From positions 1 through 64,000 of the forward strand of contig NZ_JBHRYQ010000002.1 in assembly GCF_042649125.1 (NCBI RefSeq): DNA of 64,000 nucleotides, given 5' to 3'. A program made the translations under genes and the position numbers. The notes under the pieces were generated by a model, which did not search any database, was not told where the DNA came from, and saw only the letters and a list, made by a program, of their open reading frames with translations. Below, in pieces: positions 45,063-54,353 of this stretch; the first letter of the stretch is position 1, and every line of letters starts with the position of its first letter. This DNA comes from Leadbetterella lacunae. Its GTDB lineage: Bacteria > Bacteroidota > Bacteroidia > Cytophagales > Spirosomataceae.

Positions 45063-48000
45063 ATGAAAAATTTATATTTCTTTCTTTATATTGTTTTTTG
45101 TTCAAATCTTCTTTTTGGACAGTCAAATAAGCTAACATGGCTTACAAAAAACCAAAAATATCTAAAAATAGAGATTAACAAAACCGGAGCATACGTACTT
45201 AAAGTAGAAGAAATAGCGAAAGTACTCCCTGAAATTTATGCAGCTAAAAATAATCAGTTACAAATTTATCATCAAGGAAAAAACATTGCTTTTGATATTT
45301 CTACCAAAACGGATGCTTTTCAAGACGGCGACCAAATTTTTTTCTATGGAATAAAAAACGACGGTAGAAATGAAGATGAGTTCTATAGACCTGCCTCAGT
45401 CCAACCTAATAGTTTGTATAGCCTATTCTCAGATAAATCGGTGTATTACTTAACTATTGCCCCAAATGAAAATACTCATAAAAGTATTCCGTCAGAAAAT
45501 TCCAGTTTTGATGGAAAGTTTAGTGCCACTCAGTATTATCAGAAATATCAAAATACAGAAGTGTTTTCCAGTGATTTTACATTTAATTCTGTAACTGGGC
45601 CTATTCCGTATATCCAACATTCATACTATGAAAAAGGAGAAGGTTTTACGGGCTCACTAAAAAAGGAAAATATAACCTATGAACTTCCGCTTAATTTAAG
45701 CAGTATAATTTCTCCAGAAGTAGAAGTAGAAATTCAATTAAATGGGCGAGATAACAATTACAACAAAAAAATAAATATTGCTTTTGAGAAATTAGACACA
45801 ACCATAACTATCCAAGAGTTTTCACCTATAACTTTAAAATTTAAACAATTCTTAAATAATTTAAGTACTGCAACCCTTTACCTAAAAGGCTATGGCGGAT
45901 CTTATTCTATAAATTACATTAAGACTTCATATTTGAAAAAGAATATTTTGAATGGGAAAGACGGGTTTATCTATATTAAAGGTCTAAATATTGGAAAATT
46001 ACAAGTCGAAAACCCAAACAATATCACCTACAGACTTTGGAATATCACAGACCCTTTTAACATTAGCGAAGCTACCCAAGCTGATTCTCAAACTTTTAAT
46101 ATTTTATCTAAAACAATTTCTGACAAATACTATTATTTTTCTGAATATGAATCCCCTTTAAAAATCACTTTATTTGAACCGCAAATAGATAATTTTAATA
46201 ATTCTGCCAATTTTTTAATTATTAGCTCAAAACAGTTAGCCACTTCTGCAAAAGCATATGCAGATTTTCGTTCGTCAACAGAGGGTGGGGGATATACAGT
46301 AGAAACAACCTATGTAGAGGATTTATATGACCTATTTAACTATGGAGTAAAAAATCCACTTGCCATAAAAAACTACTTAAAGTATAAACTAGAAGATAGT
46401 AAGCCAACATATTTACTTTTATTGGGTAAGGCTTTTAGTGCTTACACGGGTAGAAACTCTCTTGTTGATTTGGTACCCTCATTTGGTTATCCGGCTTCAG
46501 ATGTTTTATTAAGCTCCGGTATTACCACCGATATTGACGTTCCAGCATTGGCAACCGGTAGAATTCCAGCTACAAATAATGAAGAAGTTTTACTTTATTT
46601 AGAAAAACTGAAACAGAAACTAGAGCTGCCAAAAGAAATACAGCAAAAAAACATAATCCACCTAAGTGGAGGCGAGAGTTTTGCACAAATTGACACTTGG
46701 GCCGGTTATATGACAGACTTAGCTGACATTGCCAATCAAAGTAATTTTGGTGTTCATATTTTATCGAAGAAAAAACAAATTTTAGACCCAAAAGAACCCG
46801 CAAATATCGCTCAAAATTTAAATGATGGTACTTCTTTGGTTAGTTTTTTTGGACATTCAGGTTATCAAATCGTTGATCTCAACATTGACTTTGTTTCAAA
46901 CCCATTGTTAGGATATGACAATAAGAGATATCCCGTTTTGTATTTTAATGGTTGTGCTTTTAATAATTACTTTAGAGAGATTCCTACTTTATCCCAAAAC
47001 TGGCTATTCACAGCGGGCAAGGGAGCTATTGCTACCATCGGACAATCGTATTATGGATATCCAAGTTCTTTATTAAAGCATGCAGAAGTCTTTTACGATG
47101 TTATTTTTAATTCTGACGTAGAACCATCGATAGGAGAGGCTATGAAATTGACTGCAGAGCGAGTAATAAAACTACCAAATAAATCTGATTTAGATATTTT
47201 AAACAATGACCAAACGCTTATTTTTGGGGATCCAGCCATAAAAATATTCGGATATATAAAACCAGATTTAAAAATAAACAATGCACGTTTTCTAGAGAAT
47301 GACTCCACAAAACTTTTAGTTAATATCTCTAATTTAGGAAGATATAAGGTTGGAGCTGACTTAACATTGAGAGTTATTAAGAAGAATAGCTTTTTACAAG
47401 ATACTTTAATAGTTTCAATTCCTTTTACTAAATATCAAGATAGCCTCACGGTTCCAATAAATGTATCCACTTTTTTGTCTGAAATTGACATTAAAGTAGA
47501 CCCTAACAATACTATCCAAGAAGAAAACGAAAATAATAATGAGCTAATTATTCGTTTTGGAGAGCCCGTAGTTATTGGAGACGACATAAAACCTTCTTTA
47601 TTAGTACTTTTCGAAAACCAAAATCCGTACGATAAAATGCCAATCCCTTTAAACCCGACACTTGCTATTAACCTAATTGATGACAAAAGCCTTCCCAATA
47701 CTAATAATCCTACACAATATTTTACAATCTACATTAAGTCTTGTGATTCATGCGACTATACACTAGTCCCAATAGAAAACTATTTGTTTACGCTTACAAG
47801 TATATCAGACAAAAACCTTCAATTACTTCTAAGCTTTAAGAATCTTACGCCTGGATCTTATGAAATGGTTATCATCGGTAAGGATAAGGCTGGAAATAGT
47901 ACTAGAGAAAAACCTTACTTATTAAATTTTGAGGTTATGGTCATTACAAGCACGGTTGAAAACATCCCTCAAACCCTAAAAGTATATCCCAATCCATCTT

Positions 48001-48230
48001 CAAATTGCGTAAATTTTAAAGGTAACTTTGATGAACATTCAAACCTGCAGTTTTTTATCTTTTCTATAGATGGCAAAATCGTTGGCAGCTGGGAAAAAGA
48101 AGCAAACGCAACTAATGCATTCTATACTTGGTGTGATGGAAAACCAGGTAGTTATTTCTACAAAATATTAGAAACTAGTGATCATGATAGAAAAAAAATA
48201 TATTCAGGAAAAATTCAGATTATCAAATAG
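45063..48230 (+). CDS. C25 (gingipain-like) cysteine peptidase, PorU2-like
   Basis: The 1055-aa secreted peptidase starts with MKNLYFFLYIVFCSNLLFGQ (signal peptide). Its N-terminal pro-region-like domain resembles PorU/PorU2 proteins (KYLKIEINKTGAYVLKVEEI). The peptidase C25 catalytic core contains His598 in FFGHSG and Cys631 in YFNGCAFN. A CARDB-like domain (about residues 755-840) and a C-terminal type A T9SS domain (VYPNPSSNCVNFKGN to the end) follow. PorU-type enzymes act as outer-membrane sortases that cleave T9SS sorting domains; PorU2-like proteins have uncertain targets. It faces the PqqD gene across a 67-bp promoter region. I choose 45063, as the ATG at 44934 gives a non-signal extension. 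Confidence 0.85.
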   Translation: MKNLYFFLYIVFCSNLLFGQSNKLTWLTKNQKYLKIEINKTGAYVLKVEEIAKVLPEIYAAKNNQLQIYHQGKNIAFDISTKTDAFQDGDQIFFYGIKNDGRNEDEFYRPASVQPNSLYSLFSDKSVYYLTIAPNENTHKSIPSENSSFDGKFSATQYYQKYQNTEVFSSDFTFNSVTGPIPYIQHSYYEKGEGFTGSLKKENITYELPLNLSSIISPEVEVEIQLNGRDNNYNKKINIAFEKLDTTITIQEFSPITLKFKQFLNNLSTATLYLKGYGGSYSINYIKTSYLKKNILNGKDGFIYIKGLNIGKLQVENPNNITYRLWNITDPFNISEATQADSQTFNILSKTISDKYYYFSEYESPLKITLFEPQIDNFNNSANFLIISSKQLATSAKAYADFRSSTEGGGYTVETTYVEDLYDLFNYGVKNPLAIKNYLKYKLEDSKPTYLLLLGKAFSAYTGRNSLVDLVPSFGYPASDVLLSSGITTDIDVPALATGRIPATNNEEVLLYLEKLKQKLELPKEIQQKNIIHLSGGESFAQIDTWAGYMTDLADIANQSNFGVHILSKKKQILDPKEPANIAQNLNDGTSLVSFFGHSGYQIVDLNIDFVSNPLLGYDNKRYPVLYFNGCAFNNYFREIPTLSQNWLFTAGKGAIATIGQSYYGYPSSLLKHAEVFYDVIFNSDVEPSIGEAMKLTAERVIKLPNKSDLDILNNDQTLIFGDPAIKIFGYIKPDLKINNARFLENDSTKLLVNISNLGRYKVGADLTLRVIKKNSFLQDTLIVSIPFTKYQDSLTVPINVSTFLSEIDIKVDPNNTIQEENENNNELIIRFGEPVVIGDDIKPSLLVLFENQNPYDKMPIPLNPTLAINLIDDKSLPNTNNPTQYFTIYIKSCDSCDYTLVPIENYLFTLTSISDKNLQLLLSFKNLTPGSYEMVIIGKDKAGNSTREKPYLLNFEVMVITSTVENIPQTLKVYPNPSSNCVNFKGNFDEHSNLQFFIFSIDGKIVGSWEKEANATNAFYTWCDGKPGSYFYKILETSDHDRKKIYSGKIQIIK

Positions 48231-48263
48231 CAATAATAATAACTGAAAAATAGGTCTGAGAAA

Positions 48264-48593
48264 TCATATTCCAAATATTTCTGGAAACTTAGCAATTAAT
48301 TCTTTTCTGCGTTTTCTTGGAATTAATACTCTGGTTTCGTCTTGAAGTATTACATATAAATCACTGCCGTTTTTTAAGGTTCGATTGATATACGTAATAT
48401 TTATAAGTTTTGATCTACTGACTCTAATGAAGTTATTTGGAAGAACACTATTTTCAAAGACCTTAAGATGATAGGAATACAATTTTTTATGCCCATTTTT
48501 AAAGGTTAAAAAAGTATAATTAGACTGGGCATCTAGATATAAAAGTGAGTTGCTGTCTATAGACTTAATAAACTTTGGTGTTATATTTATCAA
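48264..48593 (-). CDS. Stand-alone LytTR DNA-binding protein
   Basis: The 109-aa protein is essentially one LytTR domain (SNSLLYLDAQSNYTFLTFKNG, FIRVSRSKLINITYINRT, ending KRRKELIAKFPEIFGI). It has no receiver, so activity is not controlled by phosphorylation in the same chain. It lies 237 bp downstream of the lipoprotein and Asn-synthetase genes on the same strand and converges with the C25 peptidase gene. It is a candidate transcriptional regulator of this RiPP-like neighbourhood, binding sites unknown. Confidence 0.85.
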   Translation of the reverse strand: MINITPKFIKSIDSNSLLYLDAQSNYTFLTFKNGHKKLYSYHLKVFENSVLPNNFIRVSRSKLINITYINRTLKNGSDLYVILQDETRVLIPRKRRKELIAKFPEIFGI

Positions 48594-48830
48594 ATTTAAT
48601 GTTTTTTAATCTTGCAATTTATATAACCAAATTTACAGTATAAATAAAAAACAAAAATAGTCGATAAAATGCATATTTAAGTCCGTAATTAAGCAACGTG
48701 TTTTTAAAACCTTAAGAGCCTATTTATTTAATACCGCTTTTATATGCATGTTTATGTTTGATCTGTTAGATTTAAATTTCTTTTTATTTATCTACCAATC
48801 AATCTATCGATTATAATATAACTTGACTCG

Positions 48831-49520
48831 TTATCGGGTTATTTTCTGAAGAGTTTTCGTAATTGTTTTGTTTGACTCTTCTATATTTTTCCCTAGACAA
48901 TTTGCATTATCTTGACAATAAAAAATAGTCCTTTTCAAAGATGATATAAGTCCATATTTGGGACTATAATATTCTTTTTCCTGAAAATTATGTATGCCAG
49001 TTGAATCTTTTTCTACTTGAACCACATAGCCGTCCGCCCAATTTTCATTACCTACGGTATATGCTGTTTTAAAATCCAGATATTTTGCTGTATTATTTTC
49101 TAAAGACTCTATTCTTTGATTTATTTTCCAAGTGGTACTAAAACCTACAGGGAATCCAACTTTTTGAACATGAGAATTGTCTTTTTTCAAAAATACACCT
49201 TTGAGGTTTTTATATTCAAATTCGGTTTCTAAAAACACCCAAAGTCCATTTTCCACACCGCTTTTATATATGGTTTTTACAAAATACAACTCTTGATTAA
49301 ATCGTACAGTATCTGTTACTACTTCTTTAATAAAGTATTGATCCTGGATTTCTTTACCCGCTGTTTGTGTCAGCTCAATAATTTTATATTCTTTTATTTG
49401 CCCAATTTTTATCTCAGGATATAGATTTGCTATAGGATTCTCTTCCATAAGGTTTTTATTACATCCAGTTATCAATAATCCTATTGCTATAAATTGACCT
49501 ACTTTTATTATTAAATTCAT
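48831..49520 (-). CDS. Putative lipoprotein coupled to the Asn-synthetase-like gene
   Basis: The 229-aa protein starts MNLIIKVGQFIAIGLLITGCNKN, a lipoprotein signal with the lipidated Cys at residue 20 (LITGC). The rest is beta-rich with no recognised family (IKIGQIKEYKIIELT, YSPKYGLISSLKRTIFYC). The start overlaps the stop of the Asn-synthetase-like gene as ATGA (49517-49520), so both are translated together. A longer start at 49553 would add residues ahead of the signal and is unlikely. Such tight coupling suggests a role in immunity, export or sensing of the modified peptide (inference). Confidence 0.78.
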   Translation of the reverse strand: MNLIIKVGQFIAIGLLITGCNKNLMEENPIANLYPEIKIGQIKEYKIIELTQTAGKEIQDQYFIKEVVTDTVRFNQELYFVKTIYKSGVENGLWVFLETEFEYKNLKGVFLKKDNSHVQKVGFPVGFSTTWKINQRIESLENNTAKYLDFKTAYTVGNENWADGYVVQVEKDSTGIHNFQEKEYYSPKYGLISSLKRTIFYCQDNANCLGKNIEESNKTITKTLQKITR

Positions 49521-51229
49521 GCTTCTTTTAATTTGTTTATAAAATCCAACCATACTTTAATGTTTAATATTCTGTGAATAACATGTGCTGCATTTTTTTT
49601 ATGAAAATAAGTTTTGTTTTTGTTCATTAATAATTTAGCCACGATATAAAATCTTTTTTTATCTACAAACTCCCAAATTAAATGATTTTCCTCTATTTCA
49701 CCGAGTTGTATCATATATGATTCTATTTCGTTTACGAAGTATTCATCAAAACTTGCTTTTCCTATACGTTTTCTTACCAGTTCGGGTAATACTGCTTTTA
49801 GCTCAATTCGTAAATGATTGCGTCCGCGGCCATCCCCAAACTTTTCTTGCAGGGTATATGCACAACTAGCTGCATAGACCTTAGTATCTAAGAATGGAAA
49901 TAAGAAATTAACATCATACAATTTTGCTAGATTAAAAAATGTTTCATTTATATTTGAAAAAGTAGCCTTTTGTATATCTGCACGGTTCTTATTCTTTTCA
50001 CTTAAAATTATATCGGGATTTCTTTTTGATTCTGAGGTTTGTATAACAGGTGTTTTTACATTTTTAAACCATCTCTTTAATATCAAATTGACACCCGAAG
50101 TAAAAATGTAAAAAAGGTTTCCGCCTGCATAAATATACTGAAAAATTATATCCTTTTTTAGTACAGAGTTAACAGGATAAACAAATGCCTGTAAGGTTAA
50201 ATTAAATTTTTTTTTAACGCTATAGCTAGTCCAATTTTCAAAATTATTTTTTAATAAATCCATTTTGCTTAGTAGACTCACGAAGCTAAATATTTTATTG
50301 TATGCTCTGTTTTTTTTAAGATTTTGAATATACTCAAAACCATGACCTAATACTTGATCTCCTCCATGTCCTGAAACTAAATAATTTATTTTCTTTTCTT
50401 TTAAAGATTTTAATGTGTCTTCAAACAGTGTAATGGTATTAAATAAAAATGGGGGTGAAATCGCTATTTTACAATACTCTTCTGTTAGGTTTTTAATATT
50501 TGCATTAGTAGAATATGAGCTTATTTTTTGTTTATATTTCTTAGTGAAAGATTTCTGAAATAAGCGTTCGGAAGTTGATTTAAAGGGAGTTTTAGTTACG
50601 CAATAATGGGTATCTACATTTTTATGCTTTATACTTGCTTGTATGGCAGCTAAGCTTGTTGAATCCAGTCCACCGCTTACTTGAAAAGCAACTTTTTCTT
50701 TATCATGTGTTAAATTAATTACACTTTTACACATTTCTTTAAGTAGATTTCCTTTTTGCGTTGCACTTTTATATTGTATAAACTCAATATGTAACTTATT
50801 ATAGGTTATGGTGACCACTGAGCCTGAAGGTACTTGATAGATGTCTTCAAAAAATGTAATATGGCTTTTACTAAGAAGGTCCAAATCATCATTATTTAAA
50901 TACAAGCTTATTCTTTCCTTATTTATTGTAAACGATTGTTGTTCTAAAAGTGAAGAAAGGTTCTCTGATATAGCACATGAATGATTTTTTTTCCAAGAGA
51001 TAAAAAGAGGGACAGAGCCAAAAATATCCCTTTTAGCCATAATTAACTTTTCTCTGTTATACACCTTGGCAGCCGAAAAACTAGAATAACCATGTTCTAA
51101 GCTTTGATCAAATAATTTGAAACTTTTGATGTCTAAATCATTAATTACGGTTGCGATATTGTCTTGGGAGTTATTGGCTACCCATGTTTTCTCTTCCTCT
51201 TCAAAATTATCAAAATAAACTTTAATCAT
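49517..51229 (-). CDS. Asparagine-synthetase-like enzyme, candidate lasso-type macrolactam cyclase
   Basis: The 570-aa protein has an N-terminal Ntn-glutaminase-like domain (about 1-150, AKRDIFGSVPLFISWKK) followed by an asparagine-synthetase domain. The PP-loop is VSGGLDSTSLAA (about residues 182-193). A second motif, YLVSGHGGDQVLGHG (about 284), is the conserved GxGGDE-like element. It starts M-I-K without the Cys2 needed for glutamine hydrolysis, so amide donor use is unlikely. That fits lasso cyclases, which adenylate an Asp/Glu side chain. Position within 9 kb of a lasso-like precursor and PqqD supports the idea. Alternative: a general amidotransferase or cell-surface polysaccharide enzyme. 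The downstream lipoprotein overlaps its stop. Confidence 0.8.
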   Translation of the reverse strand: MIKVYFDNFEEEEKTWVANNSQDNIATVINDLDIKSFKLFDQSLEHGYSSFSAAKVYNREKLIMAKRDIFGSVPLFISWKKNHSCAISENLSSLLEQQSFTINKERISLYLNNDDLDLLSKSHITFFEDIYQVPSGSVVTITYNKLHIEFIQYKSATQKGNLLKEMCKSVINLTHDKEKVAFQVSGGLDSTSLAAIQASIKHKNVDTHYCVTKTPFKSTSERLFQKSFTKKYKQKISSYSTNANIKNLTEEYCKIAISPPFLFNTITLFEDTLKSLKEKKINYLVSGHGGDQVLGHGFEYIQNLKKNRAYNKIFSFVSLLSKMDLLKNNFENWTSYSVKKKFNLTLQAFVYPVNSVLKKDIIFQYIYAGGNLFYIFTSGVNLILKRWFKNVKTPVIQTSESKRNPDIILSEKNKNRADIQKATFSNINETFFNLAKLYDVNFLFPFLDTKVYAASCAYTLQEKFGDGRGRNHLRIELKAVLPELVRKRIGKASFDEYFVNEIESYMIQLGEIEENHLIWEFVDKKRFYIVAKLLMNKNKTYFHKKNAAHVIHRILNIKVWLDFINKLKEA

Positions 51230-51472
51230 TTTTATTAAACTTCAATATATTCAATTCATTTTTATTTTTGATCCTGCCATAGCTATTTCAAAAATACATC
51301 ATTTCAAACTAATATTTCCTTTTAATTCCCAAGTAATTTCTTACCTATTTTTCTTTAGAAATATCACTATATTTTTTACAGTTATGTACCTTTTAAGCTG
51401 CTCAATCACATCAAAAAACTAGTGTTTTTTTAAATTTATATGCCATAAATACTACAACACCAAATTATAAAT

Positions 51473-51934
51473 ATGGAATTACATATAGAAGAAAATATTA
51501 CACTTTTAATAGACAATGAAGACTATCCAAAAGTAGAAAATTTAAAAATCCGATTTTTAGAGGGCTACGGAAAATCTGCTTTTTGTATGTACTACTCTAG
51601 GGCTAAGAAAAGATACAATTACTTACATAACCTAATTTTAGGACCTAGAAAATCCAATGAGTCCATACATTATATGGATGGAAATCACCTCAATTGTCAA
51701 AAAAGCAATATATCGTATATTTCAAAAAGTGACTTTTCTCACTTTAATAGAAAAGTAAAAAAAAGCGACAAAGGATATAAGGGTGTGTCTTTAATAATAA
51801 GTTCCAAAATTACCCATAAAGGCAAAGTGTATAATTTAGGACAATTTAAAACGATAAAAGAAGCTGCAATTGCCTATAACAAAAAAGCAATTGAATTATA
51901 TGGGCCAGATCTGGCAATTCTAAATGAAATTTAA
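51473..51934 (+). CDS. HNH-AP2 DNA-binding/homing endonuclease-like protein (1 of 2)
   Basis: The 153-aa protein has an HNH-like core with YLHNLILGP and IHYMDGNHLNCQKSNISYIS, and then a C-terminal AP2 domain (YKGVSLI... NLGQFKTIKEAAIAYNKKAIELYGP). HNH-AP2 proteins in bacteria are homing endonucleases or mobile DNA-binding proteins. The second gene starts 2 bp after its stop and is related (see 51937). Both neighbour the Rep gene on the plasmid-like backbone. Nuclease activity is uncertain because not every HNH residue is obvious. Confidence 0.75.
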   Translation: MELHIEENITLLIDNEDYPKVENLKIRFLEGYGKSAFCMYYSRAKKRYNYLHNLILGPRKSNESIHYMDGNHLNCQKSNISYISKSDFSHFNRKVKKSDKGYKGVSLIISSKITHKGKVYNLGQFKTIKEAAIAYNKKAIELYGPDLAILNEI

Positions 51935-51936
51935 CT

Positions 51937-52419
51937 ATGAAAACTATTTTGCTAAGAGATGGATTTGAAGCCTATGTAGATGATGAAGATTATCATGCTA
52001 TTTGTACTATTGATTGGTTGTTAATGAAACATAAGAGAAATGGAGTAACTTTTTATTATGCATATAGGAACTTCCTAGATTCAAAAAATAAATCTGTCAG
52101 ATACTATTTACATCATCTAATTTTGAGGAAACCGAAAAGTGATGAAGCTTTTTGGTTTAAAGATGGTAACCGTCTTAACTGTCAAAAAGAAAATTTAGAA
52201 ATTATAAGCCGAAGTAAAAAAAACCATAATAACTTCCGAAAAAATATAGGTCATAATGCACCTTATAGGGGCGTGCAGATATATTACGTGGCTAAGATAA
52301 GGGTGAATTATAAACTTATTACAATAGGTTGCTTTGAAAACGAACGCGATGCTGCGAAAGCTTACAATAAAAAAGCATTGGAATTGTTTGGTAAAAATGC
52401 CTCCCTTAACAAATTATAA
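51937..52419 (+). CDS. HNH-AP2 DNA-binding/homing endonuclease-like protein (2 of 2)
   Basis: The 160-aa protein is related to the previous one. It has YLHHLILRKPKSDEAFWFKD, GNRLNCQKENLEIISRSKKN for the HNH part, and an AP2 module PYRGVQIYYVAKIRV then NERDAAKAYNKKALELFG. The two genes probably arose by tandem duplication and diverged. They may form a heterodimer or be selfish elements that target plasmid or phage DNA. No close partner is visible. Confidence 0.72.
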   Translation: MKTILLRDGFEAYVDDEDYHAICTIDWLLMKHKRNGVTFYYAYRNFLDSKNKSVRYYLHHLILRKPKSDEAFWFKDGNRLNCQKENLEIISRSKKNHNNFRKNIGHNAPYRGVQIYYVAKIRVNYKLITIGCFENERDAAKAYNKKALELFGKNASLNKL

Positions 52420-52592
52420 GAAACAAGTAGAACGATTTTTGAGATATTTTGTAGTCTCAAACTTAAATATATTCTTTTTATTTAACATAAGATAAATTAT
52501 ATAACAAAACTATATTCAAGTGAAATATGTAATTATGCAAAAGCATAATTATGCCTTTGTGTAAATATGCAAACATATTATTCTCTTTGTGA

Positions 52593-54041
52593 TTAGGATT
52601 TTATTATGATCTCTCCGGCTTCATTATAATCAATTCCAATGTTATAATTCTTCTTCGCAAAATGCTTAAAATGTTTTTTTTCATCGATTCCGTTTGGATA
52701 TGCCACTAGCTCGGCTATTTTTTGAATACCAAAACTATTTGGTTTCGTTATGTTATTTTCTTTAAAGTAAATACTTTTAAATTCCACATTATCCCAAAGT
52801 TTTTCCAGCAATTCTTGTTTTTTTTCAGACTCTAAATTTTTATAGGTTTCTACATGAAATTTTTTGCGGGCTTCTTCAAAAAGTCGTTTAAGCTCTTCTA
52901 TCGTCCTTTGGTTTTTTAACTCCTGCTCTTTTTGCTTTTGCTGCTCCATCTTCTTTGTAGCGGCTTCTTGTTTTGCTTTTTCAAAGCCTGGATATTTTAA
53001 CAAATTTTTTGCCGTAAAAAATGCCATTGACTTAGGTTTTGCTTTGCTATCTACCATACCCAGTATGCCGTCTCGTGTAGCCTGTATACCTATTTCTTCA
53101 ACCAAGTTTTTTAGATGTGCTTTAGCGGCTATTTCACTTGGTTTTTGTTCTATTTCTATTTTAAGAAACAACGCATATATCCCTGCAATTTTTTCCTCTT
53201 CTTCATAAAGTGTCGTTTGATTTTTATTCATAACTGGGCCTTCAGTTTGATTTGTTTCTGAAGAAACCAAAAGTTTAATATCCTCTTTTTTTCTTATTTT
53301 AAAAATAACACCCCTTACCTTTGGTCGTTTCCCATCCAAGTTTTCGCCCAAAGTTTCATAGTATGCATTAATATCCGTTTTTTCATTTATTTCATCAATG
53401 GCAGGTTTAAGCACCTTTATTTCTAAATTACTCCAATATTTATAACCCGGAGTATTATACCCAAATTGAAATTTAAACCGCTCTAAATCCGTCTGATATT
53501 GCCCATGATTTACCCAAGATTTTAAAAAAGGATAAAGCTTAATAGCTTGAGCATTTTGCAGACGAAAAACATTCGACTTTAAAAAACTAAAATTTCCATC
53601 TATTTTAATTTCTAAAATTCGTTTCGCTATATCACTATCTATAAACATCTCCACTTTGCCCGTTTTGGGATTGTGAATAGATTTCGTAACTATTGCCGTT
53701 GTTATAATGTCATCTCCCTCCTTCCATCTTAAAAGATTTGATTGCATAATCTCTACACTCTCTATAAAATGCTTATAGTTTTTTTTATTTGCACCTATAC
53801 TCTGTAAAAAATCTTTGATTGAAATATCAAAAACAATCGATTGATTTCGCTTTATATTAAGCAAATGCTCCGGTGTAAGTCTAGAAGCAATCTCATAAAA
53901 TATTTTGGGTGTGTACACATCATTTATGGTCATCTCTTTTCCTTTCCCTATTAAGCGTATGAATTTGGGGCTCGCTAACGGATTGTTCAAAATAATATAA
54001 TCTTCATTATTCTGAATCTCAACTATCTGTTTTTTGCTCAT
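52593..54041 (-). CDS. Rep_3-family plasmid replication initiator
   Basis: The 482-aa protein has the two-winged-helix Rep_3/RepB arrangement: TPKIFYEIASRLTPEHLLNI, then SNVFRLQNAQAIKLYPFLKS, FKFQFGYNTPGYKYWSNLEI, VLKPAIDEINEKTDINAYYE and a basic VRGVIFKIRKKED. A Lys/Gln-rich helical linker (about 355-410) and a C-terminal domain follow. Such initiators bind iterons and open the origin. The iteron array at 54354-54578 lies directly upstream, divergent from the gene start by about 310 bp, so autorepression and origin binding are expected. It is the main evidence that this DNA is or was a plasmid. The 482 aa length is long for the family because of the extra C-terminal part. Confidence 0.88.
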   Translation of the reverse strand: MSKKQIVEIQNNEDYIILNNPLASPKFIRLIGKGKEMTINDVYTPKIFYEIASRLTPEHLLNIKRNQSIVFDISIKDFLQSIGANKKNYKHFIESVEIMQSNLLRWKEGDDIITTAIVTKSIHNPKTGKVEMFIDSDIAKRILEIKIDGNFSFLKSNVFRLQNAQAIKLYPFLKSWVNHGQYQTDLERFKFQFGYNTPGYKYWSNLEIKVLKPAIDEINEKTDINAYYETLGENLDGKRPKVRGVIFKIRKKEDIKLLVSSETNQTEGPVMNKNQTTLYEEEEKIAGIYALFLKIEIEQKPSEIAAKAHLKNLVEEIGIQATRDGILGMVDSKAKPKSMAFFTAKNLLKYPGFEKAKQEAATKKMEQQKQKEQELKNQRTIEELKRLFEEARKKFHVETYKNLESEKKQELLEKLWDNVEFKSIYFKENNITKPNSFGIQKIAELVAYPNGIDEKKHFKHFAKKNYNIGIDYNEAGEIIIKS

Positions 54042-54149
54042 TTGATGAGTTTTACTATATTATTTTCCAGTTATAACCACTAAAGTAGCAGATTTTAATC
54101 AACTTTATAAATAAAGTTGATTAAAATATTTGTGCTAATTTAAAACTAT

Positions 54150-54224
54150 ACCGTAATCTGGTTGACAAAATAAAATCTATGCTTTTAGTAAATCGTTTCA
54201 TATACCGTATTTGAGTTGAGTAAT
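54150..54224. repeat. Two diverged, isolated iteron copies near the rep promoter
   Basis: One partial copy (ACCGTAATCTGGTTGA, 54150-54165) and one diverged copy (ACCGTATTTGAGTTGAGTAA, 54204-54223) precede the main array and lie in the rep promoter region, 109-183 bp upstream of the rep start. They could be the operator by which Rep regulates its own gene. Confidence 0.6.
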
Positions 54225-54353
54225 TTTTAAAATATAACCACTTTTTTAATAGTTATGTACAAAAATGAAGTAAACATACCCTTTATTAGGAACCCAGAAG
54301 ACTTAAATGTGACCAATATAATATAAAATAGTCCTTCGAATGTACCTAAATAG

